Origin: Priapulus caudatus
Lineage: Eukaryota > Priapulida > Priapulimorpha > Priapulimorphida > Priapulidae
Direction of reading: 5' to 3'
Assembly (NCBI RefSeq): GCF_000485595.1
Contig: NW_014578734.1
Span: forward strand, 23,546 to 59,216
DNA: 35,671 nt
The notes beneath the pieces are model-generated. The model saw nothing but the letters and a program-made list of their open reading frames with translations. It had not been told where the DNA came from and made no database searches. Position numbers and translations under genes: made by a program. Of the stretch, positions 1 through 9,689 are shown piece by piece (the stretch's first letter is position 1; each line of letters begins with the position of its first letter).

Positions 1-424
1 TGTGTTTGATTATACAAAAACGCCAGAGTGAAATGAAACAGTATTTATATTTTATTTATACAATGAATAAATGTATTTACAGTAATAAGAATAACATAGG
101 CTGAGAATAACTAATCTGGATAAAATATAGAATATAGATAAATATAAATTTATTGAGACAAGTAATTAATAAAAATGATAATTATTATAACTAATAATTA
201 TTATAGTAATAATTATGGTACTAGTAACACTAATAATATAATGTAGATTGTAGTAGTAGTAATTATAAGAGTAATAATAGTGTGTTTGATTATACAAAAA
301 CGCCAAAGTGAAATGAAACAAAGTCTTTATATTTTATTTATACAATGAATAAATTTATTTACAGTTATAAGAATAACATAGGCTGAGAATAACTAATCTG
401 GATAAAATATAGAATATAGAAAAT
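1..424. repeat. Direct duplication of a ~145-bp AT-rich sequence
   Basis: Bases 1-141 recur at 281-424 with a few substitutions and small indels. Both copies open with TGTGTTTGATTATACAAAAA and include a shared TAGGCTGAGAATAACTAATC. The 140-bp spacer is AT-rich and made of short ATT/TAG runs. The first copy starts at the window edge, so a longer tandem array may continue upstream. No open reading frame is supported. Confidence 0.85.
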
Positions 425-897
425 ATATACGGTACCGTTTACTTCAATTTGTCTGACATATATGTATATCTTATCTATGATCTATGTCTAAAGTCCTGTT
501 GTGATTCCCGGATGACGATTGATCCGTGGCTCATTCCTCGTTGGTTGATGCCGCTGTTCGTCCGTGTTGATTGAAGCGCGGGTTATTCGTACCGTTAGAA
601 GCGTGGCTCATTGAATCGTTTCATACATTGCTCCTCGAATCATTTGATACGTTGCTCCTCGAATCGTCTGATACGTTGCTCCCCGAATATGTTGATGTTA
701 TGTTTGAATCGTGACCAAGACTCCCTCTTCATTAGTCATCATACCTTCATTGATGCCTTTGCTCCTTGTCGTCAGTGCTGCTCAACTGATCAACTGTATT
801 GCCCAAAAAAGCATGCAATATTCCCATATACAGCTTGATGATGAACCAATTTAATAGGATCCGCCTATTACGTTGAACTGGATTGCCGGTTAATAAT
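425..897. other. Unassigned sequence with a 24-bp minisatellite
   Basis: Nothing recognisable apart from the minisatellite at 613-702. A 75-codon open frame over it exists only because 24 is a multiple of three, so I do not call a gene. Confidence 0.4.
613..702. repeat. 24-bp minisatellite, about 3.5 units
   Basis: Units at 613-636, 637-660 and 661-684 follow the pattern GAATCnTTTnATACnTTGCT plus CCTC. A partial, diverged fourth unit follows. The period is exactly 24 bp. Confidence 0.8.
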
Positions 898-1500
898 GCT
901 GATAGGGTCTATGTCCCCCAGGGTACTATCGGAGGGTACCCTGGGTACGGTTCGATATATCGGAAAGTACCTCGGGGTACTATACAATATGTCGCTGCGT
1001 ACCCTGCATTGTTCCACCGTACCCTGACTTTCAGCCAACTGATCATGAAAATCATGCAGAACCATATGCATATGGTTTTGCCGAAAAATGATAATTTTTA
1101 GTGGATGACAACATTTACGCTTCTCCCCTATACTGGTGGGTGAGGTATTACCGCCGCAAGGTATTGCCGCCGTCACGTGCATATTGATTTTTTTTTTATT
1201 TGATGTCAATATCAAACCATTTTTATTTATGGTAATGATAGTATTACAATAATACCATTAAACTACGAGACTACTAGCTTTTATTAATTTTTCTAAATTA
1301 TTCATATTAATTGATGATTCATCAATTAATCTCAATATTTGTGCTATTTCACAGACTGTGTGTGTGAAAGTCAGGGTACGGTGGGGCAATGCAGGGTACG
1401 CAGCGACATATTGTATAGTACCCCGAGGTACTTTCCGATATATCGAACCGTACCCAGGGTACCCTCCGATAGTACTCTGGGGGACATAGACCCTATCAGC
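898..1500. mobile_element. Foldback element with 135-bp inverted arms
   Basis: The left arm (898-1032) is the reverse complement of the right arm (1366-1500) with about three mismatches in 135 positions. The outer ends read GCTGATAGGGTCTATG and CATAGACCCTATCAGC. The arms are rich in small palindromes (GGTACC, CCGATATATCGG). The 333-bp AT-rich centre contains an 18-bp palindrome, AACCATATGCATATGGTT, at 1060-1077. No transposase is encoded and no clear target-site duplication is visible. It abuts the LTR-like sequence at 1501. Confidence 0.85.
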
Positions 1501-1684
1501 CCAAGTAAGTGCACGGTGTGGGTTGTCCGCTCACTTACAAGCCTTACACTTCATACGCTGTTCACCACACAGAGCTGCTTGCTGTTTATAAGCATGGGCC
1601 GAGCTTATTCAACGTACAGAGTAAACGCTGTGTAACCACAGAAATATATAGAGACACTAATCTAACTACTAATACTATTAATTT
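1501..1684 (+). mobile_element. LTR-like repeat copy 1, 5' half
   Basis: This stretch matches 31315-31356 and 33771-33895. It carries a TATAAG motif at 1587-1592. In copy 2 the sequence continues directly into a part that here lies 2.45 kb away, at 4132-4468. The two halves are therefore one repeat split by the element at 1685-4131. LTR identity is inferred from the downstream primer-site-like motif; no gag or pol is present. Confidence 0.65.
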
Positions 1685-1967
1685 ATTGGCCGTGGCTACG
1701 CGACTGGTTCCGGACGAGGAGCCGCTAGGCTACGCGTCCGGACATCCATCTCACACCAGGCGCGTAGCCAGGATTTTATTTTGGGGGGGGGGCGGCGAAT
1801 GCATGAGCACGTGAAGCGTGCGAATCAGGGGGCGTAAAATCGTACCGAGGAGTGGGGGGGGATGATCCGGCGATAGGCCATCAAACTAGCACGAGCGTAA
1901 AGCCCAACAATAATTTACACACACGCGCGCGACGCGCACGCACGAAGCATACATACCACCACACACA

Positions 1968-2374
1968 CAGGGGCGGAATCCAGAAGTTTTTGAAAAGGGG
2001 TGTCCAGAGAAGAAATAAAGGGCGACTTTTTTTGGTTACCTTTTTCTGTGTTTTAAAAAGCTGCGAAGTCCACTTTGGGGGGGTTTGGGGTTGGATGTTT
2101 TTAAAATTGGTGCATTCTGAGAGCATCTGAAGCATAATTTTGATGTCTAGAATGCAAAATTTATCAGAATCCGGTCCCCCGGACACCTGCGGACACTCTT
2201 GCCCATTTCTAAGTTTTATATACGAATTACATATATATAAGTAAATCTTTATCAGAAAACACTACGCGCTAAACAAGATTTTTTCATAGGAGACAATATA
2301 AAGAGAGTGCGTGTGTGTGTGTGCGCGCGCGCGCGGTGTGTGTGTGCGTGTGTGGTGTTGCGCGCGCGTGTGTG

Positions 2375-2417
<43 letters not shown>

Positions 2418-2578
2418 ATGCGTGTGTGTGTGTGTGTGTGTGTGTTGTGGTGTGTGTGCGTGCGTGCGTGCGTGGCGTGCGTGCGGCGCGCGCGCGTGCG
2501 TGTGTGTGTATGATTTTTTTCCTTTTTTGTGGTAAAAAGGGGGGTCCGGACCCCTCGACCCCTCTTGGATCCGCCCTG
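1968..2578. mobile_element. hAT-like MITE sitting in a CA microsatellite
   Basis: It starts CAGGGGCGGAATCCAG and ends CTTGGATCCGCCCTG, forming short inverted termini of the CAGGG type known for hAT elements. CA-repeat sequence flanks both sides (CCACACAC before and after), so the target duplication is masked by the microsatellite. The inside is non-coding and includes a TG/CG tract at 2308-2516. Confidence 0.6.
2308..2516. repeat. TG/CG and TGCG microsatellite
   Basis: Alternating TG, CG and TGCG units, almost uninterrupted. Alternating purine-pyrimidine sequence of this kind can adopt Z-DNA. Open frames over it are repeat artefacts. Confidence 0.95.
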
Positions 2579-2618
<40 letters not shown>

Positions 2619-2649
2619 CATCATATATACACACACACACACGCACACG

Positions 2650-2688
<39 letters not shown>

Positions 2689-2730
2689 CACACACACACA
2701 CACACACACAACACACACACAACACACACG
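2579..2730. repeat. CA microsatellite
   Basis: Long CA runs broken by short interruptions such as GACATCATATATA. It abuts the right end of the hAT-like MITE. Confidence 0.95.
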
Positions 2731-2799
2731 TACATACATTTATACATGGCATACACATGGCACGCACATGGCAAATTTGACACCGTACGTTTGGCACGT

Positions 2800-2932
2800 G
2801 CGTAGCCCATGCCAGTGCTAGGGGGTCTGGGCATCCCCCCCCAGAAAATTTGAAATATTTAAGCCATTTGGGCAAATATTTGAGGCGCGTTTTGGGGGGG
2901 CGACGCGCCCCACCGCCCCCCTGGCTACGCGC
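2800..2932. mobile_element. Short MITE fragment ending in GGCTACGCGC
   Basis: GCGTAGCCCATGCCAGTGCT at the left and CCCTGGCTACGCGC at the right give inverted GCGTAGCC ends. The body (CCAGTGCTAGGGGGTCTGGG, then TTGAAATATTTAAGCCATTT) recurs at 7024-7112, so it is a dispersed family. Confidence 0.55.
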
Positions 2933-2997
2933 TGTCTCACACAGTGAGCTGCGACACGTACACGCATGATTCCGCAATGGGGCACTCCTGCTGATTG

Positions 2998-2999
<2 letters not shown>

Positions 3000-3035
<36 letters not shown>

Positions 3036-3135
3036 TGTGGTGTGATGTGTCTGTGCGTGTTCGTGTTGCGTGTGCGTGTGCGTGTGCAATGTGCGTGTCT
3101 GTGTGGCGTGTGCGTGAGAAAGAGAGAGAGGAGAG
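3000..3135. repeat. TG microsatellite passing into GA
   Basis: Starts as pure TG, degenerates into TGCG/TGTC variants and ends in a short GA run. Confidence 0.9.
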
Positions 3136-3153
3136 CGAATTGGAATGTGTATG

Positions 3154-3671
3154 CAGGGGCGTAGCAGTATGTTAGCACTGTAGCCTGGCCTAACCTATTT
3201 TTGGCCAAGTTTATCTTTTTTTTTTAAACACCCATAATTCAAATCCATAAAGCTTGCTGGACGAGTTTAAGAGTCTAGGCAGGAAAAAACATTGAAATGA
3301 ACGTAGCAAGAATATGGCTAAATTAGGTGACCTATTCTTCTGTCATCAGGCTGTTTATTTCTATCGCGTGCCGTTTCAATTCAACACTCTACCGCCGAGA
3401 AGACTAGGATCCGATCTTGTCAGTTTTTTAACATTTTAACTCGTTTGTACACTATTTAATGCGTTTGTGTTTTTTGGGTTTAAAAGTGATATTGAATTAG
3501 GTGTCTCAAGTTAGCAGAGGTAAGGAACCAGAATGAACACTCGGAAGGGCCGTTTCCGGCCATCTGGGGGTTTGTAACGACCAAAATTTTTTGTACGCTC
3601 CGCGCCAACGCGATGGTCGCGCTCCGCTCAGATAGTCGTGCCTACAACTTTGAAATCCTGGCTACGCCCTG
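3154..3671. mobile_element. hAT-like MITE, copy 1 (518 bp)
   Basis: The ends are CAGGGGCGTAGCAG and TGGCTACGCCCTG. The body is homologous over its whole length to 6364-6926 in the same orientation, sharing for example CCCATAATTCAAATCCATAA and GCTTGCTGGACGAGTTTAAG. It is about 45 bp shorter than copy 2, with many small indels. Non-coding. TG/GA tracts flank it on both sides. Confidence 0.8.
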
Positions 3672-3687
3672 GTATGTTGTGTATGCG

Positions 3688-3989
<302 letters not shown>

Positions 3990-4131
3990 GACGGATGAAA
4001 GGATAGACGGCAGCAGAGCGTCCCGTTGCGCAATCATGCGTGTACGCTAGTCGCGCGATCACGGTGTGAGTGGATGTCCGGACGCGTAGCCTGGAGGCTA
4101 GGCAACCGATTCCGGACGCGTAGCCACTGCG

Positions 4132-4468
4132 TAATTTCTTTGTGTAACACAAACCGTACAAACGATACCCATCTTTAGTTTCCGAGTTAGATGGCACCCA
4201 ACGCCGCAGTTGACTATTTCTCACCATGTGGAGGTGGGAATAACAGTCCCCATCTGCAACCAGTTGTACTGAAGCAAGCCGAGGAATTATAGGAAAAGAA
4301 TGATAATTATATCGATTTAATTTTATTTTTCTCCACTTAGTGCATTATTTTTTCAGTTAAGGCAGAGGGTATAGAGCCCTAGGCGTATGAGTTTATATTT
4401 AGCTTTATACTCCATCTATGTCTCTTCCGATTTCACCGAAGCATCGTGCATAATGAAAAACTAGAAAT
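4132..4468 (+). mobile_element. LTR-like repeat copy 1, 3' half with primer-site-like motif
   Basis: Homologous to 33912-34242. Starting at 4192, TGGCACCCAACG differs at one of twelve positions from the TGGCGCCCAACG primer-binding site used with tRNA-Lys by many LTR retroelements. Homology to the other copy stops just after GAAAAACTAGA. The flanking sequence is non-coding leader-like DNA. A solo LTR with leader is my reading; an unknown non-autonomous element is the alternative. Confidence 0.6.
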
Positions 4469-4505
4469 TTCATAATATTCAGAAAAGAAATTAAATTAAA
4501 TAGGC

Positions 4506-5482
4506 TAGGGGAGACCGGGGACAATTGTAACACGGGGCAAATGTAACAGAGGCCCTCATTCCTAATAGAAACGTGCTATATGTATACGCTCCTCACAGCG
4601 CATGCACATTTCATTGCCCCACATGCTGTCCTGCGGGTAGGCAGGTTTACGCATCCTGGACTATTTGACAGCCAAAACATCGTTTTTTTAGCAGGTAAGT
4701 AAAATCTCGAATTACCTAATGTTTTTTTTCTGGACAAATATGTACTTGAGCTATCATTGTCATTTGTATATCATAAAAAAATAGGTTTTTAGGCCTGTAT
4801 TTGGTAAAGGTTTCATTGACGAATACTAATGCTAAGATACAAAAACAGCCCCCAAATTATGGCCGTCTCCTCGGGGGCAAATGTAACAACGTGTTACAAT
4901 TGCCCCTTGGCATGTATAAAAAGTATGTGTTTTACGAAATGTGTTTTGTTTATAAGGCAAAAAAGTAGCCTATCTATAAGCTCAGACATGAGAACTACAT
5001 AACTTTGAATTAATGGGTCTGTAAATATGTTTTGTTCACAAGGCAATAAGTAGCCTATTTATATATTTTATTCATATGTAAATGAGTCAAGCATTCGTCA
5101 TAGTTTTTATTCAAATTGTTTTATTGTGGTTCTATAAATTGCTGTTTAATTGTTAAAAATCTGTCCAACGTGCCACCTTTATAAAAAATTAAAAAAATTG
5201 TTCTGAGGGATATGATTTGTTGGTACAATTGTATGTGTTACAATTGCCCCATTGGTGTGTTACAATTGCCCCGTGTTGTGGGGCGAATTGTAACACTTGA
5301 CTTTCAGTTTTGAAATGATAATGGCTTCAAAATAACTTGTTTTACTTAACCCAAACCTAGTCATATTTTAAGCCAAGATATGCATCTTTCATTTTATATA
5401 CATTAAAGTAAGTATTTAACTATAATAAAGTTGTTATGTCAGATTTGGAAAAACGTGTTACAATTGTCCCCGGTCTCCCCTA
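4506..5482. mobile_element. 977-bp TIR element with internal copies of the terminal motif
   Basis: The first 28 bases (4506-4533) are a perfect inverted repeat of the last 28 (5455-5482). They begin TAGGGGAGACCGGGG and include ACAATTGTAACAC. If the outer TA is the target-site duplication, this resembles Tc1/mariner-type insertion. Six more copies of the GTGTTACAATTGCCCC motif lie inside, at about 4535, 4874, 4890, 5235, 5257 and 5280, in both orientations. No transposase frame is present. Confidence 0.85.
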
Positions 5483-6104
5483 CTATGCCAGGGAAAATGT
5501 TACTATGCGAGCTAGAGGTCGTTGAGATCATTACGATTGCACACCCAATGTATAGTATATGCCACCTCCAGAAAATAGGATGAGGATACTGAGTGAGAAT
5601 GATCGAGTTACCAACGTTGAATTCCATATTCTCTAGCTCTCCAAGCAGGGCGCGTTACTAATAAACGCACGTACTAAATCTAATCATAGATATTTACAAA
5701 GATGGGGAATGTATAGTGTATTTAAGATCGCAATAGCCGTACGTGTATTTTACTTGTGAATTGTTCATGATTTTTGATTGTGATATGCAGTCTTAAAAGA
5801 TTGAGTGCTGTGATTAATTGGCTAAATTTTGTTAATTAATTGTTTTATTTAATTAATTTGAGTTTCTTCGTCACGTATTTCGTTCAGATGACCAATTTCA
5901 TCGAGAGCGTAGAGAGACATCTCTCTTATGTAATGGATATGCGTTTGATTGAATTCGATGAGCAGTTGTGTAGCAATGCCCTTTACAGTGTTACTCGTCC
6001 GTAACCCTAGCTAACAGTATCCTGAATTTGGTTAATTAATATTCGAGTTTCTTCATCATTTATTTCGTTCAGAATAATGACAGATTCAGAGGTTCGGATG
6101 AGAT
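5483..6104. other. Unassigned; two diverged copies of a short open segment on the minus strand
   Basis: On the minus strand, about 50 codons are open from 5998 to 5849 and end in LNEIRDEETQIN. A related segment reading LNEINDEETRILINQIQDTV ends at 6007. Nucleotide similarity between 5850-5895 and 6030-6080 shows a local duplication. I do not recognise the peptide and call no gene. Confidence 0.35.
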
Positions 6105-6145
6105 GGGCGCGCGTGTGTGCGTGCGGGCGTGAGTACCTGCTTACG

Positions 6146-6176
<31 letters not shown>

Positions 6177-6363
6177 ATGCGTGAGCATACCTACTTACGT
6201 GCGTGCGTGCGTGCATGCGTGAGTATACCTGCTTACGTGCGCGTATGCATGCGTGCGTGAGTATACCTACTTACGTGCGTGCGTGCGTGCATGCGCGAGT
6301 ATTCCCGCGTACGTGCGCGCGTGCATGCGTGCGTAAGTATACCTGCTTACGTGCGTGCGTGCG
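6105..6363. repeat. TGCG-rich satellite with a higher-order unit of about 50 bp
   Basis: TGCG and TGCA runs alternate with GAGTATACCTGCTTACGTGC. The linker recurs about five times with small changes (TATACCTACTTACG, TATTCCCGCGTACG). The array stops at the MITE at 6364, and the same linker reappears at 7448. Confidence 0.85.
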
Positions 6364-6926
6364 TGCAGGGGCGTAGCCAGTATGTAGCACTGTAGGCCCG
6401 GGCCTACACTTTTTTTGGCCAAGTTATCTTCTTTTTTTTAAACACCCATAATTCAAATCCATAAGCTTGCTGGACGAGTTTAAGAGTCTAGAAAAACTAA
6501 TGAAATGAACGTAGCAAGAATATGGCTAAATTAGGTGACCTATTCTTCTGTCATCTAGGCTGTCATTTCTTATCGAAGTAGCGTTGGCCGTTTTCAGTTC
6601 AACTCCACATCTACCCGCCGAAAAAGACTAGGATCCGATCTTGATGTCAGCTTTTTTAACATTTTAACATCGTTTGTAAACACTTAAGTTTTTTAACTCG
6701 TTTGTGTTTTTTGGATTTAAAAGTTGATTATTGATGACTAGCGTGTCATCAAGTTTAGCAAGAGGCAGAGGGAACCAGAATGAAACATCGGAAGGGCCGT
6801 TTACCGGCATTCTGAGGGTTTGTAAAAAAAACCAAAAAATTTCCTTGTACGCTCCGCGCCAACCGATGGTGGCGCTCCGCTCAGATAGTCGTGCCTACAA
6901 CTTTGAAAATCCTGGCTACGCCCCTG
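6364..6926. mobile_element. hAT-like MITE, copy 2 (563 bp)
   Basis: It runs from CAGGGGCGTAGCCAG to CTGGCTACGCCCCTG, inverted termini of at least 14 bp. It is the longer relative of 3154-3671. TGCG repeat on both sides hides any 8-bp target duplication. Non-coding. Confidence 0.85.
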
Positions 6927-7447
6927 GCGTGCATGCTTGAGTACCGAGGAGTAGGGGGGGATGATCGGCGATAGCCGGGTGCGAAATTAACCTTGGCTGC
7001 CGCAGGCAGGCCCGCGTGCCGTAGGCATGCCAGTGCTAGGGTGGTCTGGGGGCATGCCCCTCCAGAACATTTTGAAATATTTAAGCCATTTTCCTGCAAT
7101 CTGAGGCATACTGTGGGCCATATGCTCATGCCTGATGACACTATCTCAACCCTAGACTCAACCCTAGACTCAACCCTACAAGTTAGGATTCAAAACACTT
7201 TTCATGACTTTTCAGAGAGCGTACACAGTTAGGTTACTATAGTAATAATACATGTATTAAAACACAGGTAAGAATTGCAATTTCTCACAGTTTCACGTGT
7301 TTTTGTATGTTTGCAACCATACTTTTTGGCTATTCTTTTTTTCTCTTTTTTTTGAATCTCAGGGGGAATATTTGTACAGACCATCCCCCCTCCTTCAAGA
7401 GCGGGGGGATGCATCCCCCCATCCCCCACCCGGGATTTACGCCCCTG
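6927..7447. mobile_element. Mosaic of MITE fragments within the satellite
   Basis: Contains a short stretch shared with 1843-1880 (TACCGAGGAGT then GGGGGGATGATC), the CCAGTGCTAGGG family also seen at 2800-2932, a 12-bp triplicate CTCAACCCTAGA near 7146-7181, and a right terminus GGGATTTACGCCCCTG at 7447. No matching left terminus was found nearby, so element boundaries are uncertain. Confidence 0.45.
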
Positions 7448-7490
7448 ATACCTGCTTACGTGCGTGCGTGTGAGTACGAGCCTGCGATCG
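7448..7490. repeat. Resumption of the TGCG satellite
   Basis: ATACCTGCTTACGTGCGTGC here continues the array that stops at 6363. The 1.08 kb in between therefore interrupts one satellite. Confidence 0.7.
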
Positions 7491-7949
7491 CGTTGTATGT
7501 TTGCTCAATACAATTCAGAAAATAGAACAACTCAATTAATAATTATTACCAATTATATGTATTTATACCACACACACACACACTCACACAGATTTTTGGC
7601 ACTTCCCTTTTAAGACTAAGCTTACACAGTCTGAACTTAATAACCATGCTCTACTATGCATTCCTTCGTCAACTATGCAATATATAAGGGTGTTGGCCTT
7701 CCCAAAAGCACAGCTAGTTAAAAACAAAACTGGCAGCTATAGTATAATACATCTATAGTGTACCAAACACTTCTGAGAACTGATCAGCAATGGGAAAATG
7801 AAAGATGAGAGGGGGGTTAAAACAACATATGAAAATAGCAGTGATTTCTGGAGAGCAACTGTATCTGTTATGGCAGATTAGTTTAGCCTGGCGCTGGTTT
7901 TGCATGTTCCATATTTGGGTCCGTGCCCGCGCTTATCACTTCCCGCCAA

Positions 7950-7963
7950 ACACCAGGGGGCGC
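7950..7963 (+). promoter_or_regulatory. CTCF-like motif
   Basis: ACACCAGGGGGCGC agrees with the bilaterian CTCF core (CCASYAGRKGGCRS) at 13 of 14 positions. It lies in a locally GC-rich patch between the satellite and the zinc-finger gene. A sequence match alone does not show occupancy. Confidence 0.35.
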
Positions 7964-8405
7964 AGGGAGACAAGGGATGTCGTGTGCAGCGATTCGACAT
8001 ATTTGTACTCGCCACTAGTCGTCAATTTATCGACAAATACATCGGGTTTGCGTGGAGCAATTTAGTCATAGTGTTTTATAAACGCTCCCAAGTTTCTGTA
8101 AGTAGGTGTTTAAACTAGTTTGCCATTTAGATTTAAAGTTTAAGGGTTTCTTTCCTGTCCCGGCCCTGCCGGCTGAATCTCGTGGCTGTGGCCATGTTTC
8201 TAATGTATGCATACACTGTAGTGTATGGCTTGGGTTCCTGTGTTGTGCACTTTGTCAATTCTATTGGTTCAATGGCATTGTCTGCTTTAAGGTAAGCGTA
8301 TTGTAATAATCATATTGTGCACTAGGGAAATTTTAGGCCTACTGTTGTCCGACATTGAGTGTCGTCAGTTAAGTGTCCGACATTAAGTTCTCGTTTATAT
8401 TTCTA

Positions 8406-8419
8406 TTGCCAGGTGGCGC
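8406..8419 (+). promoter_or_regulatory. Second, weaker CTCF-like motif
   Basis: TTGCCAGGTGGCGC agrees with the CTCF core at 11 of 14 positions. It has the same orientation as the motif about 456 bp upstream. Confidence 0.25.
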
Positions 8420-8858
8420 TGGGGTAGACTATTGGACATTTCTCTGTTTATCTTCTTACAACTACCATATTACGGTGGTGACTTATTCAGTTCTGTATGA
8501 ACGTTTAATCTTGACAAGTTGAGATATGTCACTGTGTCTCCCATACATTGTTTAAATCCTTTGTGTCTGATTATCTTTCGTTAGGCCTATTCATGCCTCC
8601 GAGTGATTTGACATGCCAGTTGATTGTCATTGGTATTGTTGTAATTTATGTGCATTTGCTTATGTGTGGGTTCAATTTTGTATTTTTCAGTGAACCCTCT
8701 CCAGTGTCATCGTTTGTACACGATAATAATAATAAAGTCGTCAGAGGCGTATACAAGACTTGGTGAAATTATTCTATCAAATGTAAATTGCATCCACAGT
8801 ATCCACACATATCACGTGCAAGCAGTAGCTATGTTATTGGCAGTGTGTTATCACGTGT

Positions 8859-9689
8859 CTAGGGCTTTCCTCCCATGTGAGTTAGCTTGTGTGTCTTGAG
8901 CTTTGCTGGTTGATTGCACCTGCAGTCACACATATCACATGCATAGGGTTTCTCTCCTGTATGAATGCGTTTGTGTCGCTTGAGGCAAGCCATTTGAGAG
9001 CAGTTATAATCACACGTATCACACGCATAGGGTTTCTCTCCCGTGTAAGAGCGCATGTGTGTCTTAAGACTGGATAGTTGAGTGCACCTGTAGTCACATG
9101 TGTCACACGCATACGGTTTCTCTCCTGTATGACTGCGCTTGTGTCTCTTGAGAGTATTGGATGACGTACATTTGTACTCGCATTTGTCACATGCATAGGG
9201 CTTTTCTCCCGAGTGAGTTCGAAAGTGCACCTTCAGACGACTCAAGTGAGAACATGAATATGAACAAATGTCACACACGTAGGGTTTCTCTCCTGTATGG
9301 ATGCGTTTGTGTCGCTTGAGTTTAGCCACTTCAGAACATCTGTAGTCACACGTATCACATGCATATGGTTTTTCTCCCGTGTGAGTTCGCTTGTGTGTCT
9401 TAAGATGGACTAGTTGAGTACACTTGTAGTCACATGTGTCACACGCAAAGGGTTTCTCTCCTGTGTGAGTTTGCATGTGTGCCTTAAGACTGGATAGGTT
9501 ACTGCACCTGTAGTCACATGTGTCACATGCATAAGGCTTTTCGCCTGTGTGAATGCGCTTGTGTTCCTTGAGGCGAATCATACTAGAGAATCTATAGTCA
9601 CACATATCACACGCAATTCCTAGTTTGTGCAAGATTCCAAGTTTGGGTACAACATAATCCACACATATCACATGCAAGCAGTAGCTATA
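8859..9689 (-). CDS. C2H2 zinc-finger array 2, nine fingers, after an in-frame stop
   Basis: The array is open in the same frame as the larger array upstream and is separated from it by a single TGA. It has no good ATG: its first codons (YSYCLHVICVDYVV) read through what looks like the duplicated 3' flank of array 1, and the first ATG falls inside finger 1. There are nine 28-residue fingers with TGEKP linkers, CDTCDYRC-type cores and helices such as QLVHLKT, EVAKLKR and SSNTLKR. Finger 7 ends MRSY, so its last zinc-binding His is Tyr. Finger order parallels the end of array 1 (SSM/SCM, NL, Y-S-Y, SSNTLKR fingers), with one extra internal and three extra terminal fingers. It may be a readthrough extension, a separate exon or a decaying duplicate. 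If expressed, it would bind nucleic acid. Confidence 0.7.
   Translation of the reverse strand, partial: YSYCLHVICVDYVVPKLGILHKLGIACDMCDYRFSSMIRLKEHKRIHTGEKPYACDTCDYRCSNLSSLKAHMQTHTGEKPFACDTCDYKCTQLVHLKTHKRTHTGEKPYACDTCDYRCSEVAKLKRHKRIHTGEKPYVCDICSYSCSHLSRLKVHFRTHSGEKPYACDKCEYKCTSSNTLKRHKRSHTGEKPYACDTCDYRCTQLSSLKTHMRSYTGEKPYACDTCDYNCSQMACLKRHKRIHTGEKPYACDMCDCRCNQPAKLKTHKLTHMGGKP

Larger units (their letters stand above)
7491..8858. other. Low-repeat interval with possible splice and polyadenylation signals
   Basis: A short CA run lies at 7569-7592. On the plus strand there are good donor-like sequences (CTGTAAGTAGG at about 8097, AAGGTAAGCG at 8289), an acceptor (TGTATTTTTCAG ending at about 8691) and AATAAA at 8731-8736. 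Reading frames in the interval are short and resemble nothing I know. It may hold a non-coding transcript or the 3' end of a gene; nothing proves it. Confidence 0.3.

Noticed and set aside
868-1635. Two similar 98-115-codon frames that look like paralogous proteins
   Set aside because: They read the two arms of the inverted repeat at 898-1500; the shared peptide reflects the arm duplication.
2252-3208. Many long frames encoding runs of Cys-Val or His-Thr
   Set aside because: They are translations of CA/TG/TGCG microsatellites in all frames, without independent coding evidence.
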